A stretch of DNA of 64,000 bases, from the NCBI GenBank assembly GCA_019694165.1, contig JAIBCL010000009.1, forward strand, positions 186,001-250,000, in the 5' to 3' direction. This document shows positions 24,883 to 33,477 of this stretch, in pieces. The stretch's first letter is position 1, and every line of letters starts with the position of its first letter. This DNA is from Verrucomicrobiaceae bacterium (lineage in GTDB: Bacteria; Verrucomicrobiota; Verrucomicrobiia; Verrucomicrobiales; Verrucomicrobiaceae). Under the pieces are notes generated by a model. That model ran no database searches and was not told the DNA's origin. It saw only the letters and a program-made list of their open reading frames with translations. A program made the translations under genes and the position numbers.

Positions 24883-27438
24883 TCAGCCGATCTTCACGGC
24901 AGGCAGGTTCCAAACCTTCGCGGCGTATTCATTGATGGTGCGATCCGAGGAGAATTTCCCCATGCGCGCGGTGTTCAGAATGGCCATGCGGGTCCAGCGC
25001 GCGTGGTCGAGGTAGGCGTCGTTCACCTTAGACTGGGCGTCTGCATAGGCGGCGAAGTCGGCGAGGACGAGGTAGGGGTCGCCATGATCGAGGAGGCTGT
25101 CGCGCAGAGGTTTGAAATCGGCTGCCTGTCCGGTGAAGAAGTCGGAGGCCAGCCAGTCGATGGCATTGCGCAGCGCTCCATTGCTCCAGTAGTATTCCCA
25201 CGGGTTGTAGCCGCGCGCGATGAGGTCGTTCACTTCTTCGACAGTGAGTCCGAAGATGAAGATGTTTTCCTCGCCCACTTCCTCGAGAATCTCGACATTC
25301 GCGCCATCGAGCGTGCCGATGGTAAGGGAGCCGTTGAGAGCGAGCTTCATGTTGCCGGTGCCGGAGGCTTCCTTCCCGGCGGTGGAAATCTGCTCGGAGA
25401 GATCGGACGCAGGGATGATCTTCTCGGCCAGGGTGACGCCGTAGTTCGGCAGGAAGACGACCTTGAGCTGGCCGCGCAGACGGGCATCGTTGTTGATCTT
25501 CTCGCCGACGGCGTTGATGGCGTGGATGATGTTCTTGGCCAGGAAGTAGCCTGGCGCGGCCTTTGCGGCGAAGACGAAGACGCGCGGCTGGATCTGGAGC
25601 GAAGGATTGTCCAGCAGGTGCTGATAGAGCGAGACGATGTGGACGAGATTGAGATGCTGGCGCTTGTATTCGTGCAGGCGCTTGATCTGCACGTCGAAGA
25701 GCGCGTCTGGGCTGACCGTCACGCCGCAGCAGTCCTTGATGATCCGCGCCAGATGCACCTTGTGCTCGCGCTTGACGGCGCGGAAGCGGGCCTGGAATGA
25801 CGCATCGTCGGCGAAGGCCTCGATGCCGCGCAGCTTCATGGCATCCCGCCGCCAGTCCTCGCCTATGGCCTCGGTGATGAGGGCGGCGAGCTGCGGATTG
25901 CACACGTCGAGCCAGCGGCGGAAGGTGACGCCGTTGGTGAGATTGAGGAAGCGGCCGGGAAAAAGCTCGTTGAACTCCGGGAAGAGCCGCTCCTTGAGCA
26001 GCCGGGTATGCAGCGCGGCCACGCCGTTCGTGGCGTGACTGCCCAGCACCGAGAGATTCGCCATGCGCACGAACTTCGCGCCGCGCTCGTCGATGAGGGA
26101 GAGCACGCGCTTCTTCTCGCTGTCACCGGGCCACTTGCGCTCGACCTCGGTCTCGAGGAAGCGCCGGTTGATCTCGTAGATGATCTGGAGGTGGCGGGGA
26201 AGCACGCGGCCGAAAAGCGGCACGCTCCACATTTCGAGCGCCTCGGGCAGCAGGGTGTGGTTCGTGTAGGAGAAGGTTTTCTGGCAGATGGCCCACGCGC
26301 GCGTCCACTCGAGGTGCTCCACATCGATGAGCAGCCGCATGAGTTCGGCGATGGCGATGGCGGGGTGTGTGTCGTTGAGCTGCACGGCCACCTTGTCCGC
26401 GAAATGGTCCCAGTCGAAGCGGTTGTCGCGTTTGAAGCGGCGCACCATGTCCGCCAGCGAGCAGGCGACAAAGAAGTACTGCTGCACGAGACGCAGCTCC
26501 TTGCCGTTCTCCGTCGAGTCGTTCGGGTAGAGCACCTTCGATACGGTCTCGCCCAGCGCCTTGTCATGCAGCGCCTCGACGTAGCCGCCGGAGTTGAAGA
26601 CTTGAAAATTGAAGACGTCCGACGCGTGCGCCTCCCAGAGGCGCAGCAGGTTCACCGTGTCCGAGTCGTGGCCGACGATGGGGATGTCCCACGGCACGCC
26701 GACGAGCGCCTTGGTCTCCACCCATTCGGGATGGGAGCGCCCCTGGTCGTCAAACTTCTGCACCACCCGGCCATAGAGATTCACCGTCTGGCGGTAGTCG
26801 GGCCGAACGATCTTCCACGGATTCCCGTCGCGCGTCCAGGCATCCGGGTGCTCCACCTGGCGGCCATCGACGATCTCCTGCCGGAACAGGCCGAACTCAT
26901 AGTGGATGCCGTAGCCGATCGCGGGCAGGTCGAGGGTCGAGAGCGAGTCGAGAAAACACGCCGCCAACCGGCCGAGGCCGCCATTGCCGAGGCCCATGTC
27001 CGGCTCCTGCTGGAGGAGCACATCGAGGTCCCGGCCCATCTCCGCGAGCGCGGATTTCGCGGCGTCGTAGATACCGGCATTGCGCAGGTTGTTTTCGAGC
27101 AGGCGGCCCATGAGGTACTCCAGGGACAAGTAATGCAGCCGCCGCACATTGTTCCTGCGGTGGTAGGTGCGTGTCTGCGTGGAGCGATCCAGCACCCGGT
27201 CCCGGACTGCGAGGCAGGTCGCCACCCACCAGTCGCGCATGCCGGCGGTCTCGATGTCTGCGGAGAGCGTGAAACGCAGATGGTTGGCGATGGACTTCTT
27301 CAAGCCTGCGGTCGTGTTCTCCACGCACATGTCCAGCGGGCTGGAGTCGAGTGCATCGTTTACGGGGACGGGAGGCGTGAGGGTGGCTGCTGGCATGATG
27401 GCGGGGCGGGGGTTCTTGAAATAGCGGGCGGGCATCAT
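24883..27438 (-). CDS. glgP: Glycogen/starch/alpha-glucan phosphorylase
   Basis: A GT35 phosphorylase that releases glucose-1-phosphate from glycogen. It is 851 residues, full length. Characteristic segments are '[20 protein letters not shown]', '[19 protein letters not shown]', '[12 protein letters not shown]', '[16 protein letters not shown]', 'NGVTFRRWL', '[15 protein letters not shown]' and the PLP-lysine motif 'EASGTGNMK' with Lys at about 698. The start may be 42 nt further in (27396). It is transcribed away from the sulfatase gene across a 333-bp gap, and no other glycogen gene is present in the window. Confidence 0.97.
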   Translation of the reverse strand: MMPARYFKNPRPAIMPAATLTPPVPVNDALDSSPLDMCVENTTAGLKKSIANHLRFTLSADIETAGMRDWWVATCLAVRDRVLDRSTQTRTYHRRNNVRRLHYLSLEYLMGRLLENNLRNAGIYDAAKSALAEMGRDLDVLLQQEPDMGLGNGGLGRLAACFLDSLSTLDLPAIGYGIHYEFGLFRQEIVDGRQVEHPDAWTRDGNPWKIVRPDYRQTVNLYGRVVQKFDDQGRSHPEWVETKALVGVPWDIPIVGHDSDTVNLLRLWEAHASDVFNFQVFNSGGYVEALHDKALGETVSKVLYPNDSTENGKELRLVQQYFFVACSLADMVRRFKRDNRFDWDHFADKVAVQLNDTHPAIAIAELMRLLIDVEHLEWTRAWAICQKTFSYTNHTLLPEALEMWSVPLFGRVLPRHLQIIYEINRRFLETEVERKWPGDSEKKRVLSLIDERGAKFVRMANLSVLGSHATNGVAALHTRLLKERLFPEFNELFPGRFLNLTNGVTFRRWLDVCNPQLAALITEAIGEDWRRDAMKLRGIEAFADDASFQARFRAVKREHKVHLARIIKDCCGVTVSPDALFDVQIKRLHEYKRQHLNLVHIVSLYQHLLDNPSLQIQPRVFVFAAKAAPGYFLAKNIIHAINAVGEKINNDARLRGQLKVVFLPNYGVTLAEKIIPASDLSEQISTAGKEASGTGNMKLALNGSLTIGTLDGANVEILEEVGEENIFIFGLTVEEVNDLIARGYNPWEYYWSNGALRNAIDWLASDFFTGQAADFKPLRDSLLDHGDPYLVLADFAAYADAQSKVNDAYLDHARWTRMAILNTARMGKFSSDRTINEYAAKVWNLPAVKIG

Positions 27439-27771
27439 GCCCTGTCATGTGCGGCACGCAAGTAACGCGTGCTTGTTCACCCGGGCTTCCGGGGCGCGGG
27501 CTGGAACCGGGTTTTGCGAGCTTGCAGCAGGGCGGCAAGAGGGGGCGGTGATGGCGGGCGCTGGAGACTTCATGTCCGGCCAGTCACCCAGCAGGAACCA
27601 TGCGCATTGCGGCGGAAAATCTTGGAGCACGCCCAAGGCGATCCAAATACCGATTGCCTGACATCTGTCCGACATAGACGCGCCAGTTCCGTGGGCGACT
27701 GTTTGGGGCAGTTGAAGCCGCGGCGCTGTCGGCTATGATCGCGCGCCTTGAATCCCGCCTCCGAATTCACC
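27439..27771. other. Divergent intergenic region, nothing recognised
   Basis: A 333-bp gap between the start codons of glgP and the sulfatase gene. It must contain both promoters, but I see no convincing -35/-10 pair, hairpin or repeat. No open frame in it looks protein-like. Confidence 0.5.
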
Positions 27772-29337
27772 ATGTCTGCCGGTCGTTTGCTCCTCCTCAT
27801 CGCCATGCTCTGCGGCCAGCTCGTCGCCGCGGCACCGCCGAATTTTGTAATCATTCTCGCCGACGACCTCGGCTGGGGTGATTTGCATGCGAACAATCCC
27901 GAGCACTCGAAGATCGCGACCCCGAACATGGATCGCATCGCGGCGGAGGGGATGCGCTTCACGGACGGGCATTCGAGTTCAGGCTGCTGCTCGCCCTCGC
28001 GCTACACCTTGCTCACCGGGCGCTATCATTGGCGCACGACGTTGCAGTCAGGCATCGTCGGCGTGTGGGGCAAGCCGCTCATCGCGCCTGATCGCCTGAC
28101 GATTGCCTCGCTCGCGAAGCAACACGGCTACGCGACGGCTTGCATCGGCAAATGGCATCTCGGTCGCGAGTGGCCGATCACCGACGATCAGCGGGCGCAC
28201 TTCACGGGCTTCGGGGGCAAGTCGGGTGGCGGTGGCAAAGTGGAGACAGGGATCACCGACGCGCATCGTGCGACCTGGAAGACAGTGTTTTCTCAACGCA
28301 TTCCCGGCGGACCGACGGAGCGCGGCTTCGACGAATACTTCGGCACCGACGTGCCGAACTGGCCGCCGTATTGCTTCATCGAAAATGACCGCACTGTCGG
28401 CATCCCGAGCGAACTGCTGCCTGCTGACAAGCTCGTGAAGAATCAAGCCAGCCTGCAAGGTCCCGCGCTGCCGGATTGGCAACTGGAGAAGATCTTGCCC
28501 GCTCTCGGTGATCGCGCCGTGGGTTTTATCGAGAAGCAATCAAGATCACGGAAGCCCTTCCTGCTCTACCTGCCGCTCACCGCGCCGCATACGCCGCTCG
28601 CCGTCGAGGGCGACTGGCGCGGCAAGAGCAAGCTGAGCAGCGACTACGCCGACTTCGTGATCGAGACCGATGCCATCGTGGGTCGCGTGATGGATGCGGT
28701 GCGTGCCAGCGGTACGGGCGATGACACGTTCGTGCTCTTCACCAGCGACAACGGCTGCGCAGCCTACATCGGCGTGAAGGAACTCGAAGCGCAGGGTCAC
28801 TTCCCAAGCGGACCGCTGCGCGACTACAAGACGAGCGTGTATGAAGGCGGTCATCGCGAACCGTTCATCGTGCGCTGGCCGCGCTTGGTGAAACCCGGCG
28901 CCGTGTGCAAGCAGCTCGTGCTGCAAGCCGATCTCATCGCGACGATGGCCGAAATCTTCGGTGACAAGCTGCCCGACAGTGCCGGCGAAGACAGCTTCAG
29001 CATGATGCCGCTGCTCAAAGGCGAAGACCGCCCCATCCGCTCGCATTCGGTCAACACCGCCTGTGGCGGCACACCGAGCCTGCGGGAGGGAGCGTGGAAG
29101 CTCGTCCTTGCCGCCGACAAGGTGACAAACACTCCGGTCCAACTCTACAACCTTGCCGACGATCTCGGTGAATCCGTCAACGTCGCCGCCGCCAACGACG
29201 AGCGAGTGAAGTCCATGCAGGCCACGTTCGAAAAGATCATCCGCAACGGACGCAGCACGCCTGGCAAGCCGCAGAAAAACGACATGAAGGTGGTGCGATA
29301 TCCGAAGGAGGCGGCCGGGAAGGGGAGGGAAAAGTGA
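27772..29337 (+). CDS. Secreted sulfatase (type I, arylsulfatase-like)
   Basis: A 521-residue protein with a signal peptide ('LLLLIAMLCGQLVAA'). The alkaline-phosphatase/sulfatase fold opens with 'PNFVIILADDLGWGD', whose Asp pair binds calcium. The formylglycine motif C-x-P-S-R is 'CSPSR' at residues 73-77, in 'GCCSPSRYTLLTGRY'. 'CIGKWHLG' and 'VLFTSDNGC' complete the active site. It hydrolyses sulfate esters after maturation of Cys73 by a formylglycine-generating enzyme or anaerobic maturase, neither of which is in this window. The natural substrate is probably a sulfated glycan. The ATG at 27772 gives the better signal peptide than the ATG-like start 24 nt upstream. Confidence 0.93.
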   Translation: MSAGRLLLLIAMLCGQLVAAAPPNFVIILADDLGWGDLHANNPEHSKIATPNMDRIAAEGMRFTDGHSSSGCCSPSRYTLLTGRYHWRTTLQSGIVGVWGKPLIAPDRLTIASLAKQHGYATACIGKWHLGREWPITDDQRAHFTGFGGKSGGGGKVETGITDAHRATWKTVFSQRIPGGPTERGFDEYFGTDVPNWPPYCFIENDRTVGIPSELLPADKLVKNQASLQGPALPDWQLEKILPALGDRAVGFIEKQSRSRKPFLLYLPLTAPHTPLAVEGDWRGKSKLSSDYADFVIETDAIVGRVMDAVRASGTGDDTFVLFTSDNGCAAYIGVKELEAQGHFPSGPLRDYKTSVYEGGHREPFIVRWPRLVKPGAVCKQLVLQADLIATMAEIFGDKLPDSAGEDSFSMMPLLKGEDRPIRSHSVNTACGGTPSLREGAWKLVLAADKVTNTPVQLYNLADDLGESVNVAAANDERVKSMQATFEKIIRNGRSTPGKPQKNDMKVVRYPKEAAGKGREK

Positions 29338-29341
29338 ATCG

Positions 29342-29521
29342 GGCAATGCGGAGATCACAGTGCGCACCGCGCATCATGAGATGGCGTATCGCACGCGGTG
29401 GTGTGTGCCGGAACTGACCTGGCTGCGAGGTGAGCTGGAGGGACATTCGCGGGTGAACTCCATGCTCGCGCTGTGCCTTGCCGATCTCGGCGCCGTGGTC
29501 GCGCAGCAGATCATTGCGTGA
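29342..29521 (+). pseudogene. Possible 3' remnant of an unidentified gene
   Basis: One frame reads as protein-like to a stop at 29519-29521. It contains 'HHEMAYRTRWCVPELTW', 'LRGELEGHSRVNSML' and 'ALCLADLGAVVAQQIIA', but there is no start codon or upstream coding sequence in that frame (it runs into the sulfatase gene in another frame). Composition resembles the end of a folded protein rather than random sequence. I cannot name the family. It might also be chance, given the high GC content. Confidence 0.3.
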
Positions 29522-29524
29522 GCA

Positions 29525-30802
29525 TCAGCGCTCGTCCGGATAATCCACCACGTCTTCGGGAAAGCCCTTTCGCAGCAGCTCCACCGCGCGCTTGATCAGC
29601 GTGTCCTCCTTCTTGAGCAAATCCTCCGCCTTCACCGGCACGGTCTCGTGCGGACTCACGCCGATGCCCTCGATGCCCCGGCCCTTGTTGAATCGCCCCA
29701 TGTTCGTGCGCGTGGAGAATCGGATGCGGAGCATGCCGCTCGGGGTGCTGATCTCCGACTTCTGCGACGAAGTGCCGGCCGTCGGTGCGTCGCCGATGAG
29801 GTAGGCGCGGCCGTCTTCCTTGAACATGCCTGCAATGGTCTCGCCCGCACTTCGCACGCCGGCATCGACGATCAGCACCATCGGTCCGGTGAACGCGTGA
29901 TCGCCTGCGCCTTCGTAATAGCCCCATTGTTTCCCCTTGGCGAGGAAACGGCCGAACACTGCCGCGTGATCGCAACCGCCGCCGCCGTTCGCACGCATGT
30001 CGAGGATCAGCCCAGGCGCGTCACCGATCTCCGGCAGCATCTTGTCGAGCTGCGCCGGCAAGTCACCAGGCACATCGCGCAGGTGGATGTAAGCCATGCC
30101 TTCGCTGGTTTTGCCGTAGCTCTGACGTCCGACGAACTTCAAATCGCCCGGCGGGAAGATCGGCCCGACAGGCACTTGATTCGGCCCGCCGTTGCGTACG
30201 CGTTTGATGGACTTCATCGCGCCGGTCTCGTCCTTGATCTCGAACGTCACCGGCGTGCCCTCCCAGTCGCCGAGGCCCCAGTGACACGCCGCATACGATG
30301 CCTGGTGTGGCGTGGAGAAGCTGCTGCCGCGTTGCTCCATCGTCACCACCGCCCTGTCGAGCCATTGATGCACGGGCGTGCCGTCGATCCTGAGCACTTC
30401 CTGTCCGGCCTTGATGCCGGCATCGGCGGCGTCTTTGAACGCGGCGCGTACGAGCACCTTGCCTCCGCTCGTCACCAGATGCACGCGCGGTCCGGTGAAG
30501 CGGCGGCCCTTTGAGCCGTCGTCAGGCTTCACCTTCGATTGCACGATGCCGGCATGGCCGTCGTGGAGCTGCGAGAGCAGGCGCGACACCAGCTTGTAGT
30601 GCTCCGTGTCGGTCGTCACCGAGCCCGCCGCCTTCGTGAACTCCGTACGCACCGCATCCCAGTCCACTCCTTTTTGTTTCAACAGGGCGCCCGCCTGCTT
30701 TTGAAACTCCGTCAGCAGAAAGTCGATGTCCCGCGCATAGGGCGGCGCGTCCTGCGCGCAAAGAGACACAGCGGTGACAAAAGACAAAAGCAACGTACGC
30801 AT
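29525..30802 (-). CDS. Secreted S41-family peptidase
   Basis: A 425-residue protein with a short signal peptide ('LLLSFVTAVSLCAQ'). An N-terminal helical part carries 'LLSQLHDGHAGIV', the S41 'DGH' motif, followed by a PDZ-like segment ('DAADAGIKAGQEVLRIDGTP') and the protease core. In the core, 'LILDMRANGGGG' and 'DAGVRSAGETIAGMF' carry the nucleophile Ser. The Lys of the Ser/Lys dyad found in CtpA-type enzymes is not apparent ('APTAGTSSQKSEI' at that place), so a tricorn/IRBP-like Ser-His mechanism is more likely. It is the last gene of the BlaI/M56 set. Its ATG lies two bases after the previous stop codon, so translation is probably coupled. A GTG at 30808 is an alternative start. Confidence 0.85.
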   Translation of the reverse strand: MRTLLLSFVTAVSLCAQDAPPYARDIDFLLTEFQKQAGALLKQKGVDWDAVRTEFTKAAGSVTTDTEHYKLVSRLLSQLHDGHAGIVQSKVKPDDGSKGRRFTGPRVHLVTSGGKVLVRAAFKDAADAGIKAGQEVLRIDGTPVHQWLDRAVVTMEQRGSSFSTPHQASYAACHWGLGDWEGTPVTFEIKDETGAMKSIKRVRNGGPNQVPVGPIFPPGDLKFVGRQSYGKTSEGMAYIHLRDVPGDLPAQLDKMLPEIGDAPGLILDMRANGGGGCDHAAVFGRFLAKGKQWGYYEGAGDHAFTGPMVLIVDAGVRSAGETIAGMFKEDGRAYLIGDAPTAGTSSQKSEISTPSGMLRIRFSTRTNMGRFNKGRGIEGIGVSPHETVPVKAEDLLKKEDTLIKRAVELLRKGFPEDVVDYPDER

Positions 30803-30804
30803 GA

Positions 30805-31353
30805 TCACTCCCCCGTGACGATTTCGATGATCAAGCGGCCGCTGTGGTCATTGCAGAGCGCGAACTTCGTCTTCAACTCGCCGAGCAGCTTGTCCGCCTC
30901 CTCCGTCCTGCCGGACGACTTCAAAGTGTCCCACAGGTACAGCCGCGCCAGCCCGCCGACCTGCGCGCCGTTGAGGTAGTAGCAGCCGCCGTGCTTCTCG
31001 ATGCACTCGCGCAGCAGTTTCTCGCGCTCGTCGCCGTTGCTCTTCTGCGCGAGGTAGAGCGTCGCGCAGCCGACGCGGTTGCCCTTCGTCCATTTCTTCA
31101 GGAAGGTCTCCAGCGCCGTTTTCGCATCGGCCTCGCGATAGCGCGCGGACGCCGTCTGGTAGTCGTCCTCCAGTTCGCGGAACTGCCGTGCGTTGAAGAG
31201 CTTCGCATCGCGCGCCATTGCCTCCTTGGCGGCGCGGTCGTTGTCCCGCAGCGCCTTCTCGCGCTTCGCGGGGGTGGGCTTCGGCGGGCCTTTGTCGGCT
31301 GCGTGGAGGGGAACGGCGGCGAGTGCGATGAGGAGGACGCTCAGGAAGTGCAT
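30805..31353 (-). CDS. Secreted paralogue of the M56 protein's C-terminal domain
   Basis: A 182-residue protein with a clear signal peptide ('MHFLSVLLIALAAVPLHAA'). The mature part is helical and visibly homologous to residues ~358-490 of the neighbouring M56 protein. Shared are 'REKA', 'RE(L/I)E..YQ.A', 'NR.GCA.L.LA', 'LL...I.(E/K)HG..Y.L.G' and '(N/Q)VGG.ARL.L'. Two extra Cys (124 and 167) are absent from the M56 copy. It sits between the M56 gene (64 nt gap holding two direct repeats) and the S41 protease gene. Not a family I recognise. It may bind the same signal as the membrane sensor, act as a decoy or be a substrate; these are inferences. The frame extends upstream, but the ATG at 31353 starts the signal peptide. 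Confidence 0.75.
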   Translation of the reverse strand: MHFLSVLLIALAAVPLHAADKGPPKPTPAKREKALRDNDRAAKEAMARDAKLFNARQFRELEDDYQTASARYREADAKTALETFLKKWTKGNRVGCATLYLAQKSNGDEREKLLRECIEKHGGCYYLNGAQVGGLARLYLWDTLKSSGRTEEADKLLGELKTKFALCNDHSGRLIIEIVTGE

Positions 31354-31373
31354 GGTGTGCGGGTGGGGTTGAG

Positions 31374-31415
31374 TTGAGTGGGAAAACGCGATCTCTTTGA
31401 GTGGGAAAACGCGAT
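31374..31415. repeat. Two 19-bp direct repeats
   Basis: TTGAGTGGGAAAACGCGAT at 31374-31392 is repeated exactly at 31397-31415 with a 4-bp spacer (period 23 bp). They fill the short gap between the M56 gene and its secreted paralogue, just upstream of the latter's start. The spacing of about two helical turns would suit a regulator site; a simple duplication is the alternative. Confidence 0.7.
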
Positions 31416-31417
31416 GT

Positions 31418-32950
31418 CTATCTGGCAGCCGGAGATTTGCCCAGGATGTCCACAAGCGGCACCGCGCCGAAGTCGAGCTCGCCTGCGTAGTCCCGGCGGA
31501 TTTCGTCGCGCCAGCGCCGCGCATCGGCGTCTCGGCCGGCAGTCTCTGCATCCTGTGCCAGCATCAGGCGCGCGACGCCTCCGACATTGGTGCCGTCGAG
31601 GAAATACGCATCGCCATGCTCCTTGATGGCGCGTTGAAGCAGGTCCGTCCGCCCGGCTCCTGTCTTCAAGCGCGCGAGCAGCAGCACCGCGCAGCCGGTG
31701 CGGTTAGCGGCGGGATATTTTTCCATCAAGGGTTGGAATGCCGCCGCCATTTCATCGGTGACGGCGGCCTGCTTCGCGGACTGATACATGCCTTCGATCT
31801 CACGGAGCTGCTCCGCAGTGAAGCGCCTTTGATCTGCTTCCACTCGACCATGGGAGCGCTGCACCGCCTTCTCGCGCAGCGCATCGAGCCGCGACTTCGC
31901 CTTCAACTTTGCCTCCAGCTCCGCCACGCGCTTCTCCAGTTCCGCGACCCGCGACTCCTGCGCATGACCAGGCCTCAGGCTCGGCAGCACAAGTGCTGCT
32001 CCGATCACCACCAGCAGCCGTTGCCAGCGCGCACCGCACGCGCGCGCGGGTTCGCTCGCCAGAGCGCATATGCGATGTTTCGCCTCGCGGCCCGCGCGGC
32101 CCATCCCGAGTCCCGCGATCGCGACTCGCGGTCTGCCGTGCGTCCACTCGATGAGCGAGACAAAACCCCGCGCGCACACCTGCCGTGACGCGCCCGACCA
32201 GCGCAACGCCTCCTCGTCACAGGCGCGCTCGCGCAGCCGTGCCGACTGAGCCGATGCAAGCCACACCGCCGGATGAAAAAACAGCGCGACGCGCAACAGC
32301 GTCTCAGTCCACTGCCAGAGGACGTCGCGCGCCCTCACATGTGCCAGCTCGTGCGCCAGCACCCAGCGCAGTTGCTCGCGGTCCAGTCGTCCGGTCAGTC
32401 CCTCCGGCAGCAGCAACACGGGCCGCCACCAGCCTGCGAGTGCCGGGGAATGCAGTCGCGACGATGTGCGGACCGCGACTCCCTCACAGCCCATCCGGCG
32501 CGCGAGCATCGCCAGCTCGCCCGCCTCATCCCCAGTCCCGGTTCTCGACTCCCGGATCAAAAGGCGCGTCCGCCACCAAAGCCAGCCCACCCGCGCGGTG
32601 CCAAGCAAAACGCCACCGAACCAGGCGAGCATGAGCCATGATCCGGGCTGCATCTGGTCGCGCTGCGGCAGGTCGATGACCGCAACCGGCTCCATCGTTG
32701 CGGCGCGGACAGCCGCCGGCTCGGGATCCATGGTCGGGCTTGCCGTGCTTGCCTGTCGAAGCAACGGCACCGCCACAGGCAAAGACACGACGCACTTCAC
32801 CAGCACCAGCGCAAACAGCGCGGCACCAGCCCGGGGGGCGAGACGACTGCCGGCCAGTTTCCACAGTACCGAGACGACGAACCACGCGATGCAGCCGTCG
32901 ATCAGGCTGGTTTGGACCCACGCCATCCAGTCTGTCGCGACGGCATTCAT
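31418..32950 (-). CDS. BlaR1/MecR1-like M56 metallopeptidase with an unusual C-terminal domain
   Basis: A 510-residue membrane protein. Membrane helices are at about 15-34, 42-64, 104-126 and 309-326. The M56 zinc site HExxH is 'HELAH' (200-204), in 'LRWVLAHELAHVRARDVLWQ', with 'RERACDEEAL' supplying the downstream acidic ligand. After the last helix comes a heptad coiled coil (333-370) and then a ~130-residue helical extracytoplasmic domain in place of the penicillin-binding sensor of BlaR1. That domain is homologous to the small secreted protein encoded next. The gene overlaps the BlaI-type repressor gene (ATGA at 32947-32950). By analogy it cleaves or triggers loss of the repressor when the outer domain senses its signal. 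No beta-lactamase is present. Confidence 0.88.
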   Translation of the reverse strand: MNAVATDWMAWVQTSLIDGCIAWFVVSVLWKLAGSRLAPRAGAALFALVLVKCVVSLPVAVPLLRQASTASPTMDPEPAAVRAATMEPVAVIDLPQRDQMQPGSWLMLAWFGGVLLGTARVGWLWWRTRLLIRESRTGTGDEAGELAMLARRMGCEGVAVRTSSRLHSPALAGWWRPVLLLPEGLTGRLDREQLRWVLAHELAHVRARDVLWQWTETLLRVALFFHPAVWLASAQSARLRERACDEEALRWSGASRQVCARGFVSLIEWTHGRPRVAIAGLGMGRAGREAKHRICALASEPARACGARWQRLLVVIGAALVLPSLRPGHAQESRVAELEKRVAELEAKLKAKSRLDALREKAVQRSHGRVEADQRRFTAEQLREIEGMYQSAKQAAVTDEMAAAFQPLMEKYPAANRTGCAVLLLARLKTGAGRTDLLQRAIKEHGDAYFLDGTNVGGVARLMLAQDAETAGRDADARRWRDEIRRDYAGELDFGAVPLVDILGKSPAAR

Positions 32951-33354
32951 GGTATCCGATCTCCTTTCCGCGCGGACTTCTCGGCTTCATCGATCACGCG
33001 TCGCAGCTCGGCGATGTCGCCGGCGGAGAATTTGGACTGTTTGATCATGTAGGCGAGCAGCGGTCCGTGGTGATCTCCGAGCACCTTGTCCAGCAGATGG
33101 TCGGCCGCATGGCGGAGCGACTGCAGCACGCTGGTCCTAGGCTTGTAGAGAAAGCTGTTGCCCACGCGAGTGGCCGTCAGCCGGCCTTTCTCGACGAGCA
33201 GGGCGAGGTAGGTCTTCACCGTCGTCGGCGCCCAGCCGAAGCGTCCGCCCGCGATCTCGTACACATCCCGCGCCGCGCAGGACTTCAGTTCCCAGACGAT
33301 CTGCATGATCTTCCATTCGTTCGGTGTCAGGCTGGTGTTCGAGTCCTTCGGCAT
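32947..33354 (-). CDS. BlaI/MecI/CopY-family transcriptional repressor
   Basis: A 135-residue penicillinase-repressor-family protein. The N-terminal winged helix ('LTPNEWKIMQIVWELKSC', then 'FGWAPTTVKTYLALLVEKG') is followed by the wing 'LTATRVGNSFLYKP' and a helical dimerisation end. It is the first gene of the minus-strand set and overlaps the M56 sensor gene by four bases. The palindrome 20 bp upstream of its start is a likely autoregulatory operator. Expected behaviour is a dimeric repressor of its own operon that is inactivated when the M56 protein is activated. Confidence 0.93.
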   Translation of the reverse strand: MPKDSNTSLTPNEWKIMQIVWELKSCAARDVYEIAGGRFGWAPTTVKTYLALLVEKGRLTATRVGNSFLYKPRTSVLQSLRHAADHLLDKVLGDHHGPLLAYMIKQSKFSAGDIAELRRVIDEAEKSARKGDRIP

Positions 33355-33373
33355 GGCGGTGATTTTGGCTGAA

Positions 33374-33391
33374 TGACTAATGTTTTAGTCA
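33374..33391 (-). promoter_or_regulatory. Candidate BlaI-type operator overlapping the repressor promoter
   Basis: TGACTAATGTTTTAGTCA is a perfect palindrome of 7-bp arms with a 4-bp centre, ending 20 bp upstream of the repressor's start. Known BlaI/CopY operators are similar short A/T-centred palindromes. On the minus strand a TTGACT hexamer (a -35-like element) overlaps one arm, which would suit repression. Confidence 0.65.
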
Positions 33392-33477
33392 AAATGGGTC
33401 GTCGGTGTCGAGAACTTTTTTTTCGAGACGGCCCGATCCAGACGATGGCGGGGCTTTGGCGGGGAGCTGCGCGAGGC

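Noticed and set aside
26008..27465. 485-codon open frame on the plus strand
   Set aside because: It is antisense to glycogen phosphorylase, which has every family motif.
31418..32950. Beta-lactam resistance sensor (BlaR1/MecR1)
   Set aside because: No penicillin-binding motifs occur in the outer domain and no beta-lactamase or PBP2a gene is nearby; only the M56 and BlaI parts match.
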